From: Thermoproteota archaeon
Lineage (GTDB): Archaea > Korarchaeota > Korarchaeia > Korarchaeales > Korarchaeaceae
Reading direction: 5' to 3'
Length of the DNA stretch: 13,243 nucleotides
NCBI GenBank assembly: GCA_015521385.1
Contig: WAOH01000107.1
Coordinates: 1 to 13,243 of the forward strand
Both the position numbers and the translations under genes were made by a program. Shown here in pieces: positions 1 to 6,932 of the stretch (positions within the stretch are counted from its first letter, which is position 1; each line of letters begins with the position of its first letter). Under the pieces are notes generated by a model. That model saw nothing but the letters and a program-made list of their open reading frames with translations. It had not been told where the DNA came from and did not search any database.

Positions 1-606
1 GCGAGGCTCGTGGCCTCGCCGGGGTGCAACGCGACCGCCACGATACTGGCGTCCGCCCCCTTGGTAAAGCTGGGGGCGAGGAGGTTGCTGGCTGACGTCA
101 AGGTGGGTAGCAGCGAGGCCGGCTCCAAGCCCTCTAGGGGGACCCACCATCCCGAGAGGAGCGGTGCTATAAGGCCTTACTCACCATCAGGGCACAGGCA
201 CCAGATGGAGGCGTCCCAGGAACTCTCGCTCCTGGCCGGGGAGGAGGTCAGGGTGAGCATGGTCCCCCACTCGGTCGGCTCCGTCAGAGGGGCGTTCGCC
301 AGCGTTCACGCCGAACTGGAGGTGGACGAGAGCGAGCTGTGGAGGGCATTCGCCAAGTTCTACTCAAAGGAGCCATTCGTCAGGATCACGCAGAGGGGAA
401 CATACCCGAATGTGAAGCACGTTCTGGGCAGCAACTTCGCCGACGTGGGGTTCGCATCGGATCCCTCCCTCCCCAGAGCGACGGGCTTCGCAGCCATAGA
501 CAACCTGATGAAGGGAGCAGCTGGGCAGGCCATCCAGTCCCTCAACCTGATGGCCGGCCTGGAGGAAACCACCGGGCTGTTGTACCCGCCGCTGAGCCCG
601 GCGTAG
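1..606 (+). CDS. lysY: LysW-aminoadipyl-phosphate reductase LysY (5'-truncated by window edge)
   Basis: ArgC/LysY-family NADPH-dependent reductase, which turns LysW-gamma-aminoadipyl 6-phosphate into the semialdehyde, the third carrier-bound step of lysine synthesis. The frame is open from base 1; a GTG at 10 is an internal valine codon, because the residues around it (ASPGCNATATIL) are the family's catalytic-cysteine motif, which lies about 150 residues into the full protein. The 201 residues present therefore represent the C-terminal part of a roughly 350-residue enzyme. The second active-site motif, GHRHQMEA with its conserved His, is also present. It ends TAG at 604-606, 8 nt before the lysZ ATG, so the two are surely cotranscribed. 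In archaea such enzymes can also act on LysW-glutamyl phosphate for arginine, and the sequence here does not settle that. No frameshift is seen. Confidence 0.93.
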   Translation, partial: ARLVASPGCNATATILASAPLVKLGARRLLADVKVGSSEAGSKPSRGTHHPERSGAIRPYSPSGHRHQMEASQELSLLAGEEVRVSMVPHSVGSVRGAFASVHAELEVDESELWRAFAKFYSKEPFVRITQRGTYPNVKHVLGSNFADVGFASDPSLPRATGFAAIDNLMKGAAGQAIQSLNLMAGLEETTGLLYPPLSPA

Positions 607-614
607 GTGATGAC

Positions 615-1397
615 ATGATAGTCGTGAAGATCGGAGGGAGGACCCTCAGCAACTTCCAGTCGATAGCTAGGGACCTGATTGGACACCAGCCGTTCGTGCT
701 GGTTCACGGTGGCGGCGACTTGGTCACCGAGTACTCCAAGAGGATGGGGGTGGAGCCGAGGATTGTGGTATCGCCATCAGGCATAAGGAGCAGGTACACG
801 GATGAGAGGGAGCTGGAGGTCTTCATAATGGTGCTGGCCGGAAAGGTCAACAAGGAGCTCGTGTCCGAACTCCTGGATTTGGGCGTCAGGGCTGTCGGCA
901 TCTCGGGCGTTGACGGCCCTACCTTGATAGCCAGGAGGAAGAAGAGGATAGTCGTCTTGGAGAGAGGGAGGAGGAGGGCCATCCCCGGGGGCTATACCGG
1001 AAGGATAGAGGAAGTTAGGACCGACCTCCTCCAGCTCCTGCTCCACTCGGGGTACAGCGCGGTCGTGGCCCCCCTCGCCAAGGGAATTGAGGGGGAGATG
1101 CTGAACGTGGACGGGGATCAGGCGGCCTCTAGACTCTCCATCGCCTTGAGTCCTGAGTACCTCGTCCTGCTGTCGGATGTCGAGGGAGTGATGTGGGAGG
1201 GAGAGGTGGTGAGGAGGCTTACCCCGGAGGAGGCCGAGGAGCTGGCCCGGAAGTTGGGGGCGGGCATGAACCGGAAGCTCATGATGGCCGCGGAGGTGGC
1301 GCGGTCTGGGGTTCGGGTCGCCATCTCCAGCGGCCTGGTGGACGAACCCGTTACCCAAGCCTTAAACGGCGCTGGCACGCACGTCGTTCCCAGCTAG
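615..1397 (+). CDS. lysZ: LysW-aminoadipate kinase LysZ
   Basis: Amino-acid kinase family member (ArgB-like) of 260 residues. It phosphorylates the side-chain carboxylate of aminoadipate held on LysW, using ATP. Visible motifs are the N-terminal VVKIGG phosphate-binding segment, VHGGGDLV, the GGYTGRIEEV substrate segment, NVDGDQAASRL, LLSDVEGV and the C-terminal GAGMNRKLMMAAEVA segment typical of the family. The frame stays open far upstream (to 339), but the extra residues are a shadow of lysY; ATG 615 places the VVKIGG strand at the N terminus as in the family, and an AGGTGA Shine-Dalgarno sits at 605-610 over the lysY stop. It is followed by an 89-bp gap with a T-rich run and a promoter, so it probably ends the lysYZ transcript. 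Glutamate carried on LysW could be an alternative substrate. Confidence 0.95.
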   Translation: MIVVKIGGRTLSNFQSIARDLIGHQPFVLVHGGGDLVTEYSKRMGVEPRIVVSPSGIRSRYTDERELEVFIMVLAGKVNKELVSELLDLGVRAVGISGVDGPTLIARRKKRIVVLERGRRRAIPGGYTGRIEEVRTDLLQLLLHSGYSAVVAPLAKGIEGEMLNVDGDQAASRLSIALSPEYLVLLSDVEGVMWEGEVVRRLTPEEAEELARKLGAGMNRKLMMAAEVARSGVRVAISSGLVDEPVTQALNGAGTHVVPS

Positions 1398-1400
1398 AAC

Positions 1401-1416
1401 TTTTCCACTATTTTCC
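1401..1416 (+). terminator. possible T-rich archaeal terminator after lysZ
   Basis: Two TTTT runs (1401-1404 and 1411-1414) in a pyrimidine-rich stretch begin 4 nt after the lysZ stop in otherwise GC-rich DNA. Archaeal RNA polymerase can terminate at T-runs without a hairpin. No stem-loop is seen, so this is a weak call. Confidence 0.3.
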
Positions 1417-1447
1417 GATATTCGTCCCAATTAGTTCGAGGATAACG

Positions 1448-1456
1448 TTTATATTA
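1448..1456 (+). promoter_or_regulatory. TATA box for lysWXJK
   Basis: TTTATATTA lies in an AT-rich island, with its centre about 35 nt before the lysW ATG. With the usual archaeal distance of about 25 nt from TATA centre to start site, transcription would begin near 1477, giving a leader of only about 10 nt. An imperfect dyad (TATCAC-GCG-GTGCGA, 1468-1482) lies at the expected start site, and GATAACG (1441-1447) and CGTATC (1466-1471) flank the TATA box as a loose inverted repeat. Either could be an operator, but both are imperfect. Confidence 0.6.
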
Positions 1457-1486
1457 TGAGATGTTCGTATCACGCGGTGCGAGAAT

Positions 1487-1657
1487 ATGGAAGCCGAGTG
1501 CCCCATCTGCGGTTCCCCCGTCGAGCTTCCCGAGGACGTCATGGCGGGCGAGCTCTTGGAGTGCCCCTCGTGCGGGGCTACCCTGGAGGTGTATGAGCAG
1601 GACGGGATGTTTCTTCTGAAGGAGGCCGAGGAGATAGGAGAGGACTGGGGAGAATGA
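1487..1657 (+). CDS. lysW: amino-group carrier protein LysW
   Basis: A 56-residue acidic carrier protein. The amino group of aminoadipate (or glutamate in the arginine branch) is attached to the side-chain carboxyl of its last residue, protecting it and presenting the intermediates to LysX, LysZ, LysY, LysJ and LysK through electrostatic contact. The sequence has two CxxC knuckles (C5-P-I-C8 and C26-P-S-C29) that should bind one zinc ion, a Glu/Asp-rich body, and the diagnostic C-terminal EDWGE ending in the attachment Glu56. The ATG at 1487 is the first after the TATA box and has little Shine-Dalgarno support, which fits a very short leader. Its TGA stop shares the ATGA with the lysX start, so the two are translationally coupled. 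The length is typical of the family. Confidence 0.96.
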   Translation: MEAECPICGSPVELPEDVMAGELLECPSCGATLEVYEQDGMFLLKEAEEIGEDWGE

Positions 1658-2487
1658 GGGTAGCCCTGGTCTACGAGAGATTGAGAGAGGAGGAAAGGCA
1701 GCTGCTGAGGGCCATCGAGGAGCTTGGACACGAGCCGATCCCCCTGCACCTCAACTCGAGCTTCCTTCCCATCGACCACGGTGAGGAGTTCGAGGCTGAT
1801 GTGGCCCTGATAAGGGCAATAAGCGCCGCCAAGGCCCACGCATCGGCAGTGACCTTGGCCAGCTTGGGGGTCAGGGTGGTCAACTCGCCGGAGGTCCTCG
1901 CCACCTGCGGCAACAAGCTGACCACCACGGCTAGGCTCTCGGAGGCCGGGATCCCCACGCCCAAGACGGCGGTGGCCTTCTCACTGGAGGGCGCGCTGGA
2001 CGCGGCCAGATCCATGGGGTACCCCGTAGTTGTCAAGCCGGTTAACGGGAGCTGGGGCAGGCTCGTGTCCCTGGCTCAGGACGAGGAGGAGCTGAGGACC
2101 ATACTGGAGCATCGGGAGGCGATTCCATCTCCCTACTACAGGATCCACTACATCCAGGAGTTCATAAGGAAGCCCGGGAGGGACATAAGGGCCTACGGGA
2201 CCGAGGAAGCCTTCATCACGGCAATTTACAGAGTATCCGATCACTGGGTCACCAACACGGCCAGGGGTGCGAGGGCCGTTCCGGCCGAGTACAGGGAGGA
2301 GCTCGCCGATCTCGTCATCAGGACCGCTCGGGCCCTGGGTGGCGGGTTCCTCGGAGTGGACATAGCTGAGGACGAGGACAGGGGGTTGGTGGTTATCGAG
2401 GTGAACGGAGTCACCGAGTTCAAGAACGCCGCCCGCGTCACAGGGATCGACATCGCTAGGGAACTGGTGAGTTACGCGGTGAGTTAA
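1654..2487 (+). CDS. lysX: LysW aminoadipate ligase LysX (ATP-grasp)
   Basis: ATP-grasp ligase of 277 residues that joins 2-aminoadipate to the C-terminal Glu of LysW with ATP, the first carrier-bound step. It starts with the family's VALVYERLREEER segment, followed by VNSPEVLATCGNK, the ATP-binding strand YPVVVKPVNGSWGR, the IQEFIRKPGRDIRAY segment, the loop WVTNTARGA, and the metal-binding end VIEVNGVTEFKNAARVTG. The last segment is the region known to differ between aminoadipate-specific LysX and glutamate-specific ArgX; the residues here read TEFKN. I do not trust a substrate call from this alone, so a dual LysX/ArgX role stays open. The start ATG overlaps the lysW stop by 4 nt, and the TAA stop directly abuts the GTG start of lysJ. 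Confidence 0.94.
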   Translation: MRVALVYERLREEERQLLRAIEELGHEPIPLHLNSSFLPIDHGEEFEADVALIRAISAAKAHASAVTLASLGVRVVNSPEVLATCGNKLTTTARLSEAGIPTPKTAVAFSLEGALDAARSMGYPVVVKPVNGSWGRLVSLAQDEEELRTILEHREAIPSPYYRIHYIQEFIRKPGRDIRAYGTEEAFITAIYRVSDHWVTNTARGARAVPAEYREELADLVIRTARALGGGFLGVDIAEDEDRGLVVIEVNGVTEFKNAARVTGIDIARELVSYAVS

Positions 2488-3621
2488 GTGGTCTCGCTGA
2501 TCTCCTTCTACGGGTCCAGGGGCCTCAAGCTCGTGAGGGGAGAGGGCCAGTACGTGTGGGACTCGGAGGGCAAGCGTTACCTGGACGCTCACACCGGGCA
2601 CGGAGCTGCCTTCCTCGGGCACAGGCCTCCTAGGGTGGTGGAGGCCATCAGGGAGCAGATGGACTCTATCATGGTCGTCACCCCGAGCTTCGTGAGCGAG
2701 TCAATGGAGAAATGCCTCTCCTCCTTAAGGCAAATTCTCCCCAAGGGGTTAGACCACGTGTACTTCCAGAACAGCGGGACCGAGGCCGTTGAGCTGGCAT
2801 TGAAGCTCGCCTTCAAGGCCACGGGCAGGAAGGGGGTGGTGGCCTTCATGGGGAGCTTCCACGGAAGGACGCTGGGCTCCCTCTCCGTCACTTGGAACCC
2901 GAAGTACAGGCGCGGCTACCCCCTCATCGATGTCAGGTTCGGGAGGTTCAACGACCCCTCCTCAGCTGACCTCATAGACGGGGAGGTGGCTGCCGTGATA
3001 GTGGAGCCCGTTCAGGGGGAGAGCGGCGTGAGACCCTCAGCTCCCGAGTTCCTCAGGGAGGTCAGGAGGGCCTGCGATGAGCACAGTTGCGCCCTGATAT
3101 TCGATGAGGTCCAGAGCGGGTTCGGCAGGACCGGTGAGGTCTGGTCCCATCTCAGGAGGGGGGTGGAGCCCGATATCATGACCGCCGGCAAGAGCATGGG
3201 TGGCGGGTTCCCCGTCAGCATGGTGGCAGCCAAGGAGTGGGTGGTCTCCCCCCTGAAGGGTGGAGAGCACGGTTCCACTCACGGAGGCAATCCCCTGGCC
3301 TGTGCGGCAGTTTACGGCGGTGTATCCACCCTCATAGAGGAGGATGTACCCTCCAAAGCATCTAGGAGGGGGGAGGAGCTGGCCAAGAGGTTGAAAGACA
3401 TGGAGTCGCGCCTCGTGAGGGAGGTCAGGGGGGAGGGGCTCATGATAGGGGTCGAGCTCAGGACCGACGTGGGCCCCGTCCTCAGGGCGCTCCAGCAGAG
3501 GGGAATACTGGCCCTCAGGGCTGGCAGGACCGTCCTGAGGTTGCTCCCTCCCTACCTGATAACCGAGGAGGATGTCGGGAGGATCGCGGAGGAGATCGAG
3601 GGTGTCCTCAGGGGTGGATGA
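2488..3621 (+). CDS. lysJ: LysW-aminoadipate semialdehyde aminotransferase LysJ
   Basis: Class-III PLP aminotransferase (ArgD/LysJ family, 377 residues). It converts LysW-bound aminoadipate semialdehyde to LysW-lysine, normally with glutamate as donor. Motifs include YVWDSEGKRYLDAHTGHGAAFLGH at the N terminus (shown only as the family's start pattern), NSGTEAVELALK for the phosphate-binding loop, FHGRTLGS, LIFDEVQSGFGRTG with the Asp that binds the PLP ring, and MTAGKSMGGGFP in which K235 should form the Schiff base. STHGGNPLACAA follows. It uses a GTG start immediately after the lysX TAA, so translation is probably coupled. Length matches the family. It may also serve ornithine synthesis on LysW-glutamate semialdehyde. 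Confidence 0.95.
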   Translation: MVSLISFYGSRGLKLVRGEGQYVWDSEGKRYLDAHTGHGAAFLGHRPPRVVEAIREQMDSIMVVTPSFVSESMEKCLSSLRQILPKGLDHVYFQNSGTEAVELALKLAFKATGRKGVVAFMGSFHGRTLGSLSVTWNPKYRRGYPLIDVRFGRFNDPSSADLIDGEVAAVIVEPVQGESGVRPSAPEFLREVRRACDEHSCALIFDEVQSGFGRTGEVWSHLRRGVEPDIMTAGKSMGGGFPVSMVAAKEWVVSPLKGGEHGSTHGGNPLACAAVYGGVSTLIEEDVPSKASRRGEELAKRLKDMESRLVREVRGEGLMIGVELRTDVGPVLRALQQRGILALRAGRTVLRLLPPYLITEEDVGRIAEEIEGVLRGG

Positions 3622-4636
3622 AGTCCTGCTCAAGCTCTTGGAGGCCTACAGCCCGACGGGTCAGGAGGAAAATGCGCGAAGCGCGCTGGTGGAGGTGTGC
3701 GAGGATCTGGGATTGAGGGTCGAGGTGGACGAGGTTGGCAACGTGCTGGCGAGCAACGGATCCGGGAGCAAGGTGTGGCTCGTCGGGCACTACGACACGG
3801 TACCCGGCAATCTGGAGGTGAAGGTGAAGGACGGGAGGATCTTCGGAAGGGGAGCGGTGGATGCGAAGGGTCCCCTGTCGGCGATGATAGTGGCCGCATC
3901 CCTCTCCAGATCGCCGGTAACCGTCGCGGCCCTAGTCGGAGAGGAGGGGGACAGCAGGGGGGCAAGGCACCTGCTCGGAAGGGAACTCCCACCCTTCGTG
4001 GTGATAGGTGAACCGTCGAACACCAATGGCGTCATAGTCGCCTACAGGGGTGGAGCTCACCTGACCCTGAGGTGCGCTGGTGGAGGGGGTCACTCCTCCT
4101 CACCCGGTTCGTCCGCCATCGACCTGCTCATCGAGTCCATACTCAGGGTGAGGGAGGTGGCTCCCGGCAGCGGGTACGATGTTCCCAGCGCTGCAGTCAC
4201 CATGATAAGGGGCGGAGAGGCGCCTAACGTCCTCCCCAAGGAGGCGAAGGCGATGGTGGACCTGAGGGTTCCTCCCGGAGCGGATCCGCTGTCTCTGATC
4301 GAGGAGATGAGGTCGAGGCTCCCCGAGGGATGCGAGATCGTCGTGGGGTGGACAGTCCCCCCGGTGGCTGTTAGGCCCGGCGAACCCGTGCCCAGGGCGC
4401 TGACCAGGTCGATCCTCTCCCTAGGGAGGAAGCCCAGGCTCCTGAAGAAGTACGGATCCAGCGACATGAACCTGCTCCACGGCAGGGTCGCGAGCATAGC
4501 GGCCTACGGTCCGGGCGATGGAAAGCTAGCTCACACCGATATGGAGTTTGTCGATGTCGAGGATCTGGAATTCGCCGTCGAGGTTTACGTAAGGACCGTG
4601 AAATACCTGTCAGACCGCTCCGCTGAGTGGAATTAA
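3602..4636 (+). CDS. lysK: LysW-lysine hydrolase LysK (M20 metallopeptidase)
   Basis: M20-family zinc hydrolase of 344 residues that cuts the isopeptide-like bond and frees lysine (or ornithine) from LysW, the last step of the cluster. Visible metal and catalytic residues are H63 and D65 in VGHYDT, D87 in GRGAVDAKG, the Glu pair in VGEEGDSRG, the Glu of VIGEPS, and the C-terminal AHTDMEF histidine. The GGGHSSSP segment marks the dimerisation domain. I chose GTG 3602 over ATG 3572: GGAGGAGA (3588-3595) sits 6 nt before it, and the extra ten residues from 3572 (MSGGSRRRSR) look like read-through of lysJ's other frame. GTG 3614 is a third option. The overlap with lysJ is then 20 nt. Confidence 0.93.
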   Translation: MSSGVDEVLLKLLEAYSPTGQEENARSALVEVCEDLGLRVEVDEVGNVLASNGSGSKVWLVGHYDTVPGNLEVKVKDGRIFGRGAVDAKGPLSAMIVAASLSRSPVTVAALVGEEGDSRGARHLLGRELPPFVVIGEPSNTNGVIVAYRGGAHLTLRCAGGGGHSSSPGSSAIDLLIESILRVREVAPGSGYDVPSAAVTMIRGGEAPNVLPKEAKAMVDLRVPPGADPLSLIEEMRSRLPEGCEIVVGWTVPPVAVRPGEPVPRALTRSILSLGRKPRLLKKYGSSDMNLLHGRVASIAAYGPGDGKLAHTDMEFVDVEDLEFAVEVYVRTVKYLSDRSAEWN

Positions 4637-4686
4637 TCGAAGTGATCCTTCCGGCAACACTCCGCCACAATAGACTGCTCCGATGC

Positions 4687-4696
4687 TTAAATTATA
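4687..4696 (+). promoter_or_regulatory. TATA box upstream of the radical SAM gene
   Basis: TTAAATTATA is the only AT-rich element in the 159-bp gap between lysK and the radical SAM gene. A start site about 25 nt downstream (near 4717) would leave a leader of roughly 80 nt, longer than for other genes here. A 5-bp inverted repeat, CGAGG (4699-4703) and CCTCG (4718-4722), spans the expected initiation region. Confidence 0.5.
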
Positions 4697-4756
4697 GCCG
4701 AGGCTGTACCCGCGGATCCTCGTAATCGCAAGGCGCGTTCAAGGCCCTAATGGGGA

Positions 4757-4782
4757 GGCGGCCTGTTGGGCGTGTAGTCGCC
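4757..4782 (+). other. possible hairpin in the leader of the radical SAM gene
   Basis: GGCGGC (4757-4762) can pair with GTCGCC (4777-4782) as six pairs including one G-U, with a 14-nt loop, ending 13 nt before the start codon. The rest of the 4637-4795 gap shows no gene. A box-B-like GTTCAAGGC at 4738 is not part of a foldable tRNA. The stem may be chance in GC-rich DNA. Confidence 0.22.
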
Positions 4783-4795
4783 AGTCGTTGGGGGG

Positions 4796-5932
4796 ATGGT
4801 GGAGCTGCCTAAGGTGAGGCTGTCCGAGTTATTGAGGGTGAAGATGTCTGTCAGGGAGGAGCTGGCCTCCAAACTCGATAGGAAGGAGAGGAGGGAGGCT
4901 CTAAACGACGGACACGCCCATAGGGAGCCTAGGCCGTGCGGGCTCACCGTGCACCCCGGGAGAGGATGCACCTTCGCGTGCATCTACTGCTACATCGAGG
5001 ACATGGGAGTACCCCGAACACCGGAGCCGTCGCGCTTGTCCGGCCTCCAGCTCGCCTACGCGATTGCTTCAAACCCCTACACGCTCATCGGAAGGGAGGG
5101 CACCTTCCTAGCGTTCGGTTCCGTCACGGAGCCCTTCCTGCCGACGGTGAAGGAGAGGACCTTGGAGTATCTGGGAGCGGTATCCCGCTACTTGGGGAAC
5201 CCCACCCAGTTCTCGACGAAGGCCTACCTCAGCGAGGAGGATGCCGAGAGGATCTCGTCCCTCGATCCCTCGGTCAGCGCTCTGGTCACGATCCCGGCGC
5301 TGAGGTGGGCCGACAGGATCGAGCCCAAGGCCCCCTCACCGGAGCTGAGGTTCAAGACCCTCAGTAACCTGCTACGGCGCGGGATACATGCATCTCTCTT
5401 CCTCCGCCCGCTGATCCCCGGAGTCAGTGAGGAGGACGGCCCCCTGATACTGGAGAGGGCCGCAAGCTTGGGGGCGAGGGGCGTTGTGCTGGGTGCCCTG
5501 AGGGTGACCCGCCGCATTCTGAGGGAGCTCGAATCAGTGGGCTTGAGAGATCTAGAAGACAGGATGATCAGGGAGCCCAAGAGCCCAACAGATCAGGTGC
5601 CTCTTGCCACAGGAGATCTGAAGAGGATGCTCTCGCTGAGGGCATCGAGCTTGGGCCTCAAGGTGTTTCCCTCAGCCTGCTCCGCCAACGTGGATGCCCA
5701 CAACCTCGGATGCCACATGTGCAACATGGGCCCGTGCAACGGTCCCCTACCCGATTACGACCCTCAGGAGATAGAGCAGGCCCTGACGGAACTAGAAATA
5801 GAGGCTAGGATAATCCCGAGGGGTGGAAAGATACTCGCACTGGTGAGGGGAGGGTCGAAGAGGGTGAGGAGGGTGAGGCACTTGGTCTCCACCGCGACCA
5901 AGAGGATGGTTACCGTCAGGCCTGTGAGGTAA
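4796..5932 (+). CDS. SPL-like radical SAM protein with extra C-terminal Cys cluster
   Basis: Radical SAM protein of 378 residues, closest in character to the SplB/COG1533 group. C58, C62 and C65 form the CxxxCxxC motif (GCTFACIYCY) that binds the SAM-cleaving 4Fe-4S cluster. The TIM-barrel region that follows contains FGSVTEPFLPTVKERT, QFSTKAYLS and SLFLRPLIPGVSEED as in that group. A second set of cysteines, C295, C306, C309 and C314 (spacing 10, 2, 4), suggests an auxiliary Fe-S cluster or zinc site. The C-terminal tail is strongly basic (GGSKRVRRVRHLV), which could contact nucleic acid. ATG 4796 is the first start after an in-frame TAG at 4775; ATG 4844 is an alternative. Its last 17 nt overlap the convergent gene downstream. 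The substrate is unknown; spore photoproduct repair is not implied. Confidence 0.85.
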   Translation: MVELPKVRLSELLRVKMSVREELASKLDRKERREALNDGHAHREPRPCGLTVHPGRGCTFACIYCYIEDMGVPRTPEPSRLSGLQLAYAIASNPYTLIGREGTFLAFGSVTEPFLPTVKERTLEYLGAVSRYLGNPTQFSTKAYLSEEDAERISSLDPSVSALVTIPALRWADRIEPKAPSPELRFKTLSNLLRRGIHASLFLRPLIPGVSEEDGPLILERAASLGARGVVLGALRVTRRILRELESVGLRDLEDRMIREPKSPTDQVPLATGDLKRMLSLRASSLGLKVFPSACSANVDAHNLGCHMCNMGPCNGPLPDYDPQEIEQALTELEIEARIIPRGGKILALVRGGSKRVRRVRHLVSTATKRMVTVRPVR

Positions 5933-6932
5933 CTGAGGACGGATCCACCTTCAACCTGACCATGGTGACCTCCCCTTCTCTCCTCACCTCCACGATCCCC
6001 CTCTCCTCCAATCTCCTTATCTTCCTCCAGACGGTGGTTCTGGGGGCCTGGACGGCCCTTATGATGTCAGCCTGCCTGGCCTCCCCTCTCCTCCTCTCCA
6101 GCTCCCTGAGTATCTCGTAATCGAGGGATCCCTCCCTCACATCCCCGGATTCCCTCTTACCACGCAAGATAAACATGGAGACTATCAGAGCGAGGGTTAT
6201 GCCTCCGATGGCGAGAAGAGGGAGCTGCATCCGATCCAAACCTTCGGAGGGGTTCGTCTGACTGGGGCTGCTTCCCCCAAGGGGTTCTTGGGTGGACTGA
6301 GGAGTAGAGGCCTCACCCACGGTTCCCGTATTGGGCGGGATCCGCGTCGTGACAGGCTGGTTCACGGATCTGTGAGCCACCTTGTAGGAGAGAGAGGCCG
6401 ATCCACCCGAGAACCTGAATTCAAGCCCCCTTTCAGACTGCGAGATCTCGTCGGGTAGTCTCGACAGGCCCACGATCACCAGCTGGGGTGGGACGATCAC
6501 TGTCAGCCTGTCAACGTCCAAATCGACGGTGAGGTTCCAAATCACCCCCGATTTGGAGGTCAGCGAGGGTGTCTGGTACGATATCAGTATTTCCCTGCTG
6601 CCCAGCGTCTCGACTATGAGGAACGACCCATCCAGGGAGTGGTTGAGGGGTATGCCCCTTCCGTTGACGACCATGAGGTCGTGGGGCTCACCATCGATCC
6701 TGATGATGAGTCCCGAACTGGTCTCATTGAGCTCGACCGCTATGGTAACATCAACCCACCCATCGGGAAACAGCATCACCTCGGCCGTCGCTGAACCACC
6801 TGACCGGGCTCGGGTCAAGACAGGCACCGGAGCGAGCAGCATCAGGAGGATTATCGGGAGATATCTCCTCTTCTTCACTCCTACCTTCACCCTCCTCAGG
6901 AAGAAAGGGATGAGTGGGGTGAGATCAGCCAC
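5916..6932 (-). CDS. membrane-anchored winged-helix protein with extracellular domain
   Basis: A 338-residue protein built in four parts. There is an N-terminal signal/anchor (KKRRYLPIILLMLLAPVPV), an extracytoplasmic beta-rich domain to about residue 190, and a Ser/Thr/Pro-rich linker (about 190-235). A single membrane helix (about 237-256, LPLLAIGGITLALIVSMFIL) leads to a cytoplasmic winged helix (about 272-330, with ADIIRAVQAPRTTVWRKIRR as the recognition region and RGIVEVRREGEVTMVRL as the wing). The layout suggests an archaeal one-component transmembrane regulator. The target is unknown. GTG 6932 overlaps the upstream secreted gene by 8 nt. A second GTG at 6878 would begin directly at a classic signal peptide and has AGGAGG (6891-6896) 12 nt before it, so the true start may be there. 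The 3' end overlaps the convergent radical SAM gene by 17 nt. Confidence 0.78.
   Translation of the reverse strand: MADLTPLIPFFLRRVKVGVKKRRYLPIILLMLLAPVPVLTRARSGGSATAEVMLFPDGWVDVTIAVELNETSSGLIIRIDGEPHDLMVVNGRGIPLNHSLDGSFLIVETLGSREILISYQTPSLTSKSGVIWNLTVDLDVDRLTVIVPPQLVIVGLSRLPDEISQSERGLEFRFSGGSASLSYKVAHRSVNQPVTTRIPPNTGTVGEASTPQSTQEPLGGSSPSQTNPSEGLDRMQLPLLAIGGITLALIVSMFILRGKRESGDVREGSLDYEILRELERRRGEARQADIIRAVQAPRTTVWRKIRRLEERGIVEVRREGEVTMVRLKVDPSSVTSQA

Noticed and set aside
339..614. N-terminal extension of lysZ
   Set aside because: These codons overlap the end of lysY in another frame. The kinase fold starts at VVKIGG just after ATG 615, which has a Shine-Dalgarno.
1981..2622. 213-codon frame on the minus strand across lysX and lysJ
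   Set aside because: Pure shadow of two well-supported enzymes. Long stop-free antisense frames are expected in GC-rich DNA.
4685..4795. Possible tRNA or small RNA with a box-B-like GTTCAAGGC at 4738
   Set aside because: The bases on either side do not form a five-pair T-stem, and no acceptor or anticodon arm can be folded around it.
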